Program-made: the position numbers and the translations under genes
Source: Pseudoips prasinana
Taxonomy: Eukaryota > Arthropoda > Insecta > Lepidoptera > Nolidae
Assembly: GCA_951640165.1 (NCBI GenBank)
Contig: OX621236.1
Location: 31,922,948 to 31,986,947 of the forward strand
Reading direction: 5' to 3'
DNA: 64,000 nt
Part shown: positions 54,964 to 64,000 of the stretch, in pieces
Position numbering within the stretch: the first letter of the stretch is position 1
Layout: the number at the start of each line of letters is the position of its first letter
The notes under the pieces: model-generated
Database searches by the model: none
Told to the model about the DNA's origin: nothing
Seen by the model: only the letters and a program-made list of their open reading frames with translations

Positions 54964-56811
54964 CCCTTAATTTGGCATGGTATGTACTGTCATACATGAC
55001 TTTATAAAAAATAATTTGTTAAACAAAAAGCAATTTGCGTGTAAATAATTATTTTTTCCATAACACAAAACTAATTAATTTTGCTGAAAAATATAAATCA
55101 CATTCTTAAACACACCCATTTTGACATTTCTTAAAAAAAATGGCTACCCGGTGATCGTCAACTCTGTTGCCCCAGGTATTTATACTTTAATTTTGAATAT
55201 TACATAGTTTTGAATAGGTGTAATGATAAAAATGTAAGGTTTATTATGTAATGGAATGTATATGATAATATTTATGAAGTTCTATTTACATAAAATGGTT
55301 CTATTTTGATAATTACCATGATGTATGCTGTGACATACACTGCCAAGTTTGTAAAGAAATACCCTCCATTTTGTTTGTATGTCACGGTATACATTGCCAA
55401 TATGCGGTTGCTTTTTAGGCTGACTTAGTTTTATAGCAAGCTATTTTTTCCTTGTCAAACAGCGAAGGCTACAATCTCGCGGTGGTAGAATTTTAGCGAT
55501 TGTGCCCGCAAAGAATGCACCCTTTGACGGTAGTGAATATTCTGACCTTCAGGGACGAATTACGTGTGCAAATACCGCTTTCTATATTTACTTCTTCTGC
55601 ACCTTCTATTGATAGTTCTACTGAAAGACTCAATATTTTCCCACCACAAAAATTTTCGACTCATAGCAATGTTTCAAAGTGCCTATTCAAGCCCTTCTCT
55701 TGAACCTAATTGTACTAAAGTGCCAATACTGAGGGACATTCCCTCCCTCCCAGCTACTCTTGCAACGTCAGCAACTCCTGCACCTGCTGCACCACCTGAA
55801 CCATCAGCAAGTAGCTAATTTACTATTAGCTGCCACTCACATAAGGGATACTGCTGCTTCCAAGTCGCTTCCCCGTAAAATCAGATCGCAACTACCCATT
55901 GTTTCTGTAACTCAACGACCCAGATGAATCATAACGTTCACTCTGAATTATCAATGGAAAAAACGGTTAATCGGCACATTGCAACTAGAGAACAAGACTC
56001 AGTTCACACGGACAATCTCGACGAATACTTCACGGGATTATTTCTACAAGTTCTTTTCCCCTCACAATTTACCAGATATCGTAGAGCAAACAAACGCATA
56101 TCCAATATTCCAAACTAGACTCTTGGATTGACTGAAAATTAATTGCGGGATTTTTTTTTCATGATACATATTATCATGGGTTTTGTGAGTATGCCATCTG
56201 ATATAAATTACTGGAGTTTGTGATACAGATACCATCTCGTAGCCAATTTGATGCCTCAAAAACGATATCAACAAATCCGTCGTGATTCCGACAGATATTA
56301 CTAAGTCGGACCTATATTACAAAAAAATTGTCATAATTGCTTAGCTCAAGATAATGAAACGATATATATCCAATCTAACGACTCTGATAAGCATGAAATG
56401 CCAAGTCCGTCTGTGCTTCGTAACTGGCAAGTCCTAGGAATTGTCAACTAGACTATCATATTATGCGTGATTAGTTATGCTGGCAATTTCTAGGCGTTAT
56501 TAGACGTGTTTTTATTATCATAATATTATGTTCACACCTTCCTACAAGGGTTCCTGAAGGGGGAGGTAGCGATTTTTTTATATTCTTTATTTGTATTGTA
56601 ATTGGCAATGTATGTCACGACATACACCACCTTTCCTCAATGTTTTTATGTGCGTTTGGTAATGTATGCTGTGGCATACATAGTTTTTCATGAAAACTGA
56701 AGTTTCTTTATTTTTTTAATAATTTTTCTGTAACCCTCATAAATGTCTACAACACATTTTCGTTGAAAAAAAATTAATTTTATGGCATTTTAATCTTTGC
56801 CAAATTAAGGG
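54964..56811. mobile_element. piggyBac-type element flanked by TTAA, degenerate
   Basis: TTAA at 54960-54963 and 56812-56815 flank ends CCCTTAATTTGGCA and its inverse. TTAA duplication and CCC-starting ends are the signature of piggyBac elements. Five copies of an 18-bp near-palindrome (TGTATGYYRYRRCATACA) sit near the ends at 54980, 55322, 55376, 56609 and 56663. Frames at 55500-55818 and 55924-56118 are short and broken; a proline/alanine-rich piece (PATLATSATPAPAAPPEPSA) could be the N-terminal part of a transposase. No catalytic DDD region is recognisable. Confidence 0.78.
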
Positions 56812-56930
56812 TTAACGATAGGATTTTTTGTTATTTATTGTATAACAATTTTACATAGAAATCTTGGAAATATATTTAAGTCATTACAAAATAAACTATA
56901 ATAAAATTAACTATAATTGAAATCATTAAT

Positions 56931-56963
56931 TCAGTAAATGATTTCAATTATCATTTACTGAAA
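56931..56963. repeat. Perfect 13-bp hairpin
   Basis: TTCAGTAAATGAT and ATCATTTACTGAA are separated by seven bases. It lies 120 bases right of the piggyBac-type element. No function is evident. Confidence 0.45.
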
Positions 56964-57239
56964 TTAAACATACATCGATGACAAAGACGTCTGGCTCTCA
57001 CTTCCTACCTGCACATCGCTGGAGATCTTGTAGCCATATAGACATGACTGATCTGCTGTATTACGTGAACTATCTGTAAATGATTGCTATCATATACTTA
57101 ATTTAAAATTATTGACTCTGTCTCAAAATGAATAATGTTATTGTTTCGAAGTTTTTCTATTGTATACCTAAATATAATCTAAAATAATAAGCATTCAGAC
57201 AACCGATCGAGCATATATTGTGTTTGCCTACTAAATAAT

Positions 57240-57720
57240 TACTCTAATTGGACCAAATCCCGTGTTCATGCCCGCTTGAGTATGTTTCGCCGGACCGACT
57301 CAACTGGGTCGTGTTGAAACCGGTAGTAGATGAACCCACTGAGTTTGTTTCGCTGGGTCTTCTCAGTTGGGGCGCATTGGATCCGGTGGTAGCATTAAAG
57401 CGCGACCGTCGTTATTAACACAAGGTCCGTCATAATAATAATACCTTTAATATAGACAGAACCATTGACAATATGTAGTAAAAATATTAGACTTAAACTA
57501 GATAATTAAACATAATCTCTTGACAATAACTTGATACGAGCTAACTAAATATCATTGCTGTAATAAAATAAATTTTATAAATGTTTTCATACAATATGTA
57601 CCTAAATATCTATGTTACTAGAAATAATATCTAATGTATACAACTATATTACTACAAACATGTTCTGACTATTTACAAGCGCTTTTTTAAAGTCTACGTG
57701 AATAAAAGTCTTTTTTATTT
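57240..57720 (+). mobile_element. Retroelement 3' UTR with poly(A)-like end
   Basis: 57240-57420 has two near-repeats of GAGT.TGTTTCGC.GG and CCGGT.GTAG. 57425-57720 is the plus-strand copy of the 5166-5405 family, ending GTGAATAAAAGTC and a T/A-rich tail. Together they look like the end of an RTE-type LINE or a SINE built from it. Confidence 0.55.
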
Positions 57721-57779
57721 TTTATTTATTTTATTTATATTTAAATTATAAGCTAAAAATTAGATAAACTACGATACAC

Positions 57780-58160
57780 TATTTACCCTAAAAGGCGTCA
57801 AATAATCCCTCAGCATCGCTTATGGGAAACGTGCCCAGAAGGCTGGCCGCATTGCCACGCTGGATGGCAATGCTGATCCTCTGACCCAAGAATAGACCAG
57901 CCCTCTGATCATGGGAAGCGTCGATCAAACGTTTACGTTTCAATTAACTATTGACTACAACAATATGAAAAAATGAATTCTTAAAGAAAAGAAATACTAT
58001 TAACATTTACAACAGCCTAAACGTCATCCTTGAAATGTGTGAATTCCGCATCATTTCCAATAGACATCTTGTCCAGAATACCGACAGCATTGCCACGCTG
58101 GATGGCGATCCTTAATCCCAGCCCAAAATCTTATGCCATACGGCAGCCAAGAGAGAAGGT
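57780..58160 (-). pseudogene. Two tandem relics of a LINE ORF2 C-terminus
   Basis: On the minus strand 57794-57900 reads RISIAIQRGNAASLLGTFP followed by ISDAEGLFD. 58032-58125 reads LGLRIAIQRGNAVGILDKMS. The IQRGNAAS motif near the end of ORF2 is one I know from lepidopteran LINEs. The two relics are 238 bases apart. The plus-strand 73-codon frame at 58030 is their shadow. Confidence 0.6.
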
Positions 58161-58181
58161 ATTTTCGCGGAAAATACCTTC
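58155..58181. repeat. Perfect 12-bp hairpin, 3-base loop
   Basis: GAAGGTATTTTC, GCG, GAAAATACCTTC. It directly follows the second LINE relic and may belong to its sequence. Confidence 0.5.
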
Positions 58182-59774
58182 GGACCTCACTAAACCACTA
58201 GGCCACTCAAAACAGCTGAACTATATTCAGCTGCTTAGTGGTCTCAGCTGATGCATTAGCAGTGCCAGCGCATACCATTGTCCTTGGAAGATGTGGTGGT
58301 ACAAAGGTTTTGACGTATGTCGCATGGTACAGGCCCTAAACAGCTTACGAGGCAGCAATGTCATACCGTCTGGTCTCTTAGCGTCGTCATGTCTTGAGAA
58401 TTTCAATTTGTCAATATCGAATGAAATAATTTGGGTACAGAATGAAATAACAGTACTAAACTATTTAGCAGAACTGTGTATTATTCCTAATCTGGTTATG
58501 TAAGATGGGATTCAAGTATTCAAGTACAAATACCTAGATCAGAACTTTTAGGTACCCTATAGTACGAGTATATGTTCTCTTATTACAACAAAAACTAAAG
58601 AAAGTCTAGAATCGTTTAAAGCTAGCAAAGCTATAAAAGAAAGGTATAAAGTACCCATATTGAAGGCAAATTTATAAAATAACTATTATAGGTCTTCCAT
58701 TTATCGACATCGCAAAAGTTTTCGCTGCTATCAGATGGGACAATGTCGAAAGGGCCGCGCCAAGGTGCTCCAAAAACCTACGCAGTAAGCTTTTAAAGGA
58801 GGATCAAAATTTAATTGAGTTTTTCTATCTTACATAAATATTGAAGTTTCAGATGAATTTAATTAAGTTGAGAACCTATCAAATTTAGCAAAGTTACTTT
58901 GTAAGCACTTTTCGAAGATATTAGATATTATACCTGTGAGATTATGAGATACATTCTATAATACAAATATAAAATTATGATTGATATTACTAATAGACCC
59001 ATAATAGAGGATCAGTGACGTTTAAAAAATGACTGCAGACAGAAAATTTATTGTATAATAGACACAAATAGAATTCAAACAGTAAAAAAATATAAAAAAT
59101 CGCCTGTTAATCTTTTTAGATTCATATTTTAAAGTTCTTAACGGGAGCGGAGATAAAGTGGGGATACTATCTCCCGTTCGCGCCATACTAGTGTTAATAT
59201 AAAGCTTTTATAGCTTTTCTACAAGTATCAACATAATTAAGTATAGCACTTTCTTTAAATAACGTGATCTTTAAATACTTGTAACTTTATTTATCTTAAA
59301 ATTTTATTTTACTGTTGTTCTTTATTTGTGGCTTATCTTAATAGTGAGATTGGAAAATCCCGCTCGCACCCCTATTCTAATTTATTTATGAGCCGATATT
59401 TTATGTAGCATTCGAGCAACAATAAATAAGTTATGCCGATTATTTTACTTTCTTGCTACAGGCCGCTAGATTTGTATATTAGAAGTTAATTAATAGCAGT
59501 TCTAAATAGACTTTGTATTTATTATTAGAAAGAGTAACTATTATAACAAAGATTTATCCGCAAAAACTGAAAGTTTGGACCTACATATGTCCAACAGTTT
59601 ACTTCGTTATTCGTGGCAGATAATATATGAATGCTAATAATGTAAAAACAAATCTAGTTTTAAAATGCAGGGAGGAAAATGAAGAATACCTTGGTATGGT
59701 AAAATAGCAGCTATTATATTGCTCATAAGTCTTAAGTTTACAGTTTATATTAGAAAAATTAATTTCGCCATCAG

Positions 59775-59885
59775 GTATCCAATCTGTTAGGGTCTTAGTT
59801 CATCTTTGCGGTTGCAAATGTGCTGCATTTCCGGCCCACTTCCACTTCAACTTCGTAGAATAACTTCATTAATTTGAGTTATAGA
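59775..59885 (+). repeat. Repeat shared with 51990-52095
   Basis: CCAATCTGTTAGGGTCTTAG, CATCTTTGCGGTTG, AAATGTGCTGCATTTCCGGC, AACTTCGTAGAATAACTTCA and TTAATTTGAGTTATA. Here it is not next to a LINE, which shows it is an independent repeat. Confidence 0.6.
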
Positions 59886-62212
59886 GCGCAGAGAACAATC
59901 TCATTACGACCTGCATCATAATATGTGGGAAAATACGAAGTCGCCGTGTTTTATTCCTTCAAAGCTAATTTGCTTTAATGTAATCTCAATGTGTAAAATA
60001 AACAGGCCACCTAACCTACCTAAATAATTTGTATAGAGTCGCGTGTATAAAGCTGCCATTTCACGTTCCCAGAACCCAATGCTGCTATGTAAACAAGCTT
60101 AGGTCTATAGGTAGTTTAGGCACGAAAAGGGTTCCTACACTAAAGGGGGAGTGGGTTCACAATAGCTCCCTGCTCCCGTTACCCCTTGCACGCCTATGAC
60201 CCGGGTTCCAAGTGTTCCAACTACCTCATTGCTTGGCACGGAAATGCGCAATGCATTTCAGAACTTTCAAAGTAACTTAATGTAATCCTCTTAACTGCAT
60301 CTTTATTGCTGATTCTAATTTATTTAACATAAATTTATTTAAATAACATAATAACAACCTACGTATTTTTTTAGACTACGTTTGTATCAATATTTATATG
60401 TGATTATTCCCAAGGTATTCCCGAGGAACAATTAGAAAAGAATACCACAATCGATTCACAAACAACCAAATTTAACTTCTTTGTTAGTCGTAAGTTTATA
60501 TCCAACTTATATCGAAAGCATTCCCTATTGGATAAAAAAATGAACGAAACATATATACAAATATAAAAACGGACACTCAAATTGATAACCTCATCCTGTT
60601 TCAAGGCCGGTTTAATTAAAAATAATTAAAAATTACATAATTGGATTAGAACAATTCGATGTAATCCAAAGTTCTAATAGACCTGAATTTGGAAAAACAT
60701 TAACCATGGATATCTCCATAACCATGGGGTTCTGCGGGGTGGGGATGGTACAGGAGAGTAGTCCCCTCCGCCCCTCCCCCTCCATTCACTTACGTTTGAA
60801 GGCGACTTGATTTGAGATATTTAGGTAGGTACCATACTTTTTCCTTTTGAATGACACCAGTTGGCTTCTAGTTGCATTTATCTCGTTCTACCCTCTTTTT
60901 AGTGATATGTATGTCATTTATCTCTACAGAGAATTTGACGTTTTTTGTTTTTTTTTCGTTCTTATGAATAAATTAGTTGTGGAAACAAGACAGTACGCGC
61001 TTCGGTGAATATTTTAGCTAATTTCTCAGTTTTTTTCCAATTTATCACAGATTAAACATAGAACCGACTACAACTTGCCTGTATGACAAACGATTTGCAA
61101 AACATCTATACTGAACCGGAAAAATAGCGTGTCATATGTAATCAATACCCTACTTCTTTTGAAGTGGGTTAAAATAATCATCAAAAGTATGGAATTTGTT
61201 CAAAATCCAAAATCTGTTTAAAATCTAATTTATTTGTAAATGCTGTCGCTGGTGAAAATGTTTGCCGATAGTTCACTCCAACTTGATAAAACTAGGTAAC
61301 GTTGGGCAACACGAAAACTGGAGCTGACGGCATAACGGAAAGGCTCTATTGTAAAGCTTGGTATTAGTTCTGTATTTCTGGAAAACAAACGCTATCAAAT
61401 AAATTTTCGGGTTTAAGTGTAATTAGTTTTGTGTACAGGGTGTTTACATAGTCGATCAAAAGCCTCAAGCTATGAGATATAGTACAATGTAGTTTGGCAC
61501 TGTATCAGACTTTTTCGTATATATATATGGATATAGATGTAAAACTGACTGACTGATCGATCAACGAACAGCATAATCCGTTGAGTCTTGAACCATGAAA
61601 TTTTGCACAAATATTCCTTAAGTGACGTAGGTGACCACTAAGACCGGATTTTTGCAAATTTTACGACTAAGGGGTAAAAAGGGATTGCAAAGTTTGTATT
61701 ACGTTTTTTCTTGGTCTGATCAACTTAAAACTTGGCATTTATATTCATATAACATGTTTCATTACTAAGATTTACTCCATAATGGGTTGAAATAGGGAGT
61801 GAAAGTTTGTGAAAAACTTGATGAAATATAAAAAAATATACTAAGTGTTTTTCGTTTCGCACAAAAAGGTAAGTGCTAAACCATAGGTAACGACAAGCAT
61901 CGTTTTCACCTCTTAGATGTCTGATTTCAACCACCACGTGAACAATGCTAATTTTGAATATCAATAATTTCCTATTATCACACTTTGTGGGATGCTTTGC
62001 ATGTTCCGACAGGGCATCAAAGTATAGACTGCTTCATTTCATTCAACTCTAGTTAATCATATAGTTGTCTGGAACATATCACAGCTATAAAAGCGCCCTT
62101 GGTACGGTCACAATAAAATCGCTGTTAAAGTCATCCACTAACGTGACGTATTTCATATTATTTATGGTACCAATATATTGCGCATATGTCATTTATTTGG
62201 CTTACAATAATA

Positions 62213-62360
62213 ATCTCCTGGGACATTATTCACACTAGGTCATCTGAGTAGTCGTAGTCTGGGACTAAGCAGAGCTTGTATTATGGAAACCAGATAACTG
62301 CTATATTACGTATACTACTTTTATTTTGTAAATACATACTTATACTTATAGATAATTACT
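62213..62360 (-). mobile_element. SINE family B, 3' part only
   Basis: ATCTCCTGGGACATTATTCA, GACTAAGCAGAGCTTGTATT and ATGGAAACCAGATAACTGCT match 34169-34270. The tRNA-like head is absent. Confidence 0.68.
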
Positions 62361-62769
62361 TCTTACAATAAAGTATATTTTGTATAATAGTAGGGTATTT
62401 AATCTTTTACGTTAAAGTGATCACTTGACCGAACGCGTTCAACGGCCAAGGAAGACATTCTAACACTATTTATTTCTTAGATAAATATTAAGATAATTAT
62501 CATAAAAAGGGTGCTTTCATAAAGTATCCCATCCACATCAATAAGTTTTATAATAATTTGACGTTAGAAGGCACAGATTTATACATTTTCCCTCTTTTAA
62601 TATTTTCAGAAACCCATGACAAATAAACACGAATATTTTTCAAGGGGTGTCCTAATTATCTCCGAACTTTATTCAGCAAATACTCGAAAAGACGAATTAC
62701 GAAGTACGAGATATTCTCAAGATCTCAAGTATGAATATTTATTGCTATGTGGTGGGTGACGGCATAGAA

Positions 62770-62990
62770 TATCATCATCCCATCTCATCCCGTGGGGGGC
62801 GTAGATATCGTTCGGGGGAATACCTACCAAAAAACAGGCAGCAGCGTTTTTCTGTGAACTAATGACCATCAACCTGCGAAGAAAGCCCATCTGCCAAGCG
62901 TGGCGATTATGGCATATCCCGCCATTATTTGGGGAGGATTTTGTCCAGCTGTGGACATATTTTGGCTGACATGATGATGATGATGAATAT
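62770..62990 (+). repeat. RTE-like LINE 3' end with GATGATG tail
   Basis: ATCCCGTGGGGGGCGTAGAT, GGGGAGGATTTTGTCCAGCT, GTGGACATATTTTGGCTGAC and then ATGATGATGATGATGA. This copy shows the true 3' end of the family. Confidence 0.65.
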
Positions 62991-63559
62991 ATAATCTCAT
63001 ATTTTTATGGTACAATCAATTTTTCGTGCATTCGTATATTCATTGTCTTAAAATCTCATAGAATATGGCGCGGTATGATACTAAATTAAAAAAAAAAGAC
63101 ATGATTTGGATGGTTTAAGTATGGTTAAATATAAGATTCAAAAAAATGCAATTATTAAAGAATATTAAGAAGAGAAATGGCAATACTATTTTGGTATATA
63201 TACAATTGACATGCTGCATCCAATATCTTCTCGCATTCAAACTTTCCGGACTATAATGAATAATTATGAATAAATTTATTTGTGAATTAAAAAAGCTAAT
63301 CGTAAGTTTTAGGGTTATGACCGTGCTCTTATTTAATTTATATATTTTAACAAATTAAAGACATTTCATAAAAATTATAAACATCGTCAAAACGTTATTG
63401 ACAACCTCGTTTCAATGTGAAATAACTCGTACTTGTACCACTGGTACCGTTCCTTAAATGACACTACGCTATATCCCAAATAGATAACCTAATCAATTCA
63501 TTTCATGACGGGAAAAAAATAAGTTGAATTGTATCGTTGAAAAGATTCAGAACAATTTA

Positions 63560-63655
63560 TATTGGTCACACGATTAGCTTGCCCTGTGCGCAAATCGAAC
63601 CCAAAAGACAAGTAGTAGCATGGCGATTATTGTAACCACTACACTACACGTACAG
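63560..63655 (-). mobile_element. tRNA-like SINE head
   Basis: TGTGCGCAAATCGAACCCAA holds an inverted B box. AACCACTACACTACACGT is typical of the start of an inverted tRNA head. No SINE body could be tied to it. Confidence 0.45.
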
Positions 63656-64000
63656 TCAGTCAGAAGTCATATATATAGGACCTTTATGACGGTCCGTTGT
63701 CCAATACTGATCCTATAAAGCTTCTGTAAATTCATCTGTCCGTGTTCGCTAGTAAACTTAGTAAAAAAAGAAGTTACTATATTGTCATAGTGGCGAGATT
63801 AGTCACAAATAAATGAATATCTTAAGGCCATGCACTAAAGATAATAGCGTGACTTAATTAAATATTACTCAGGAATTATGAAACCTTCTCAATTTTATGT
63901 ATTTTATTTTTCCGGTCTTGGCATAGTTTTGGTTATAGCTTTTCATGACAGGTTAACTTTTATTACAATGGAAAAATATATCAAAAACTAATTTTAAAAA

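Larger units (their letters stand above)
58280..64000. other. AT-rich region with scattered repeat pieces, no gene
   Basis: Recognised pieces are the repeat at 59775-59885, a Helitron-like start near 61515, a SINE tail at 62213-62360, an RTE-like tail at 62770-62985 and a tRNA-like SINE head at 63560-63655. A G/C-rich patch at 60725-60785 (GGGGTGGGGATGG, CCCCTCCGCCCCTCCCCC) stands out but has no other promoter sign. Open frames of 60-80 codons here lack any recognisable domain. Confidence 0.5.

Noticed and set aside
55500..56118. Short ORFs as an intact transposase
   Set aside because: They are in different frames, under 85 codons each, and lack the catalytic aspartates expected of piggyBac. 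They are kept only as possible remains.
60720..60790. G/C-rich patch as the PDZD8 promoter
   Set aside because: It is 17 kb from exon 1 and lacks any linked initiator, downstream element or donor that could be tied to the acceptor at 43451.

Overview
The window is a stretch of animal nuclear DNA, almost certainly from a butterfly or moth. The evidence is AT-rich sequence, one intron-split gene with GT-AG introns, and dense interspersed repeats of types I know from Lepidoptera: the GGGTTCCGTAGCCAAATGG family, Lep1-like Helitrons ending in GCGGG...CTAG, tRNA-derived SINEs, CCGACTTCAAAA repeats and lepidopteran LINEs. The species cannot be fixed from the sequence alone. No bacterial-style operon, CRISPR array or rRNA is present.

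Only one host protein gene is convincing: a PDZD8 homologue on the minus strand. PDZD8 is an SMP/PDZ lipid-transfer and tethering protein of ER contact sites. I joined eight coding exons from 43431 down to 2227, all with GT-AG sites and compatible phases: 43279-43431, 17493-17675, 10434-10626, 8882-9092, 6012-6177, 4394-4594, 3196-3399 and 2227-2843. They give 1,928 nt, or 642 codons plus two bases. The product has an N-terminal membrane anchor (about 7-31), an SMP domain (about 60-250), a short C2-like segment, a PDZ domain (about 305-390), a basic linker, a low-complexity stretch and a C2-like segment (about 525-640). The C1 domain, coiled coil and stop codon must lie beyond base 1. Intron 1 alone is 25.6 kb and holds most of the repeats.

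Region by region: 1-2226 is intron 8. 2227-10626 holds exons 8 to 3 with MITEs, LINE pieces and a split SINE in the introns. 10627-17492 (intron 2) carries a mariner/IS630-type element, a GGGTTCCG repeat, a SINE, Helitrons and palindromes. 17676-43278 (intron 1) carries a degenerate two-ORF LINE (25.3-29.9 kb), SINEs, Helitrons, MITEs and a second, inverted copy of the mariner/IS630-type element. 43279-43450 is exon 1. 44.4-46.15 kb is a 17-copy, 87-bp tandem array inside a dispersed element. 48.6-52.0 kb is a LINE with an uninterrupted 966-codon ORF2. 54.0-54.8 kb is a foldback element with 176-bp arms. 54.96-56.81 kb is a TTAA-flanked piggyBac-type element. 57.2-64 kb holds LINE and SINE fragments and AT-rich sequence without a recognised gene.

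The most unusual result is that two PDZD8 exons have decayed tandem copies beside them. Two relics of SMP exon 4 lie at 8614-8874 and one relic of anchor exon 1 at 43152-43230, the latter abutted by a MITE. Everything rests on reading the sequence by eye; no search or alignment program was run.
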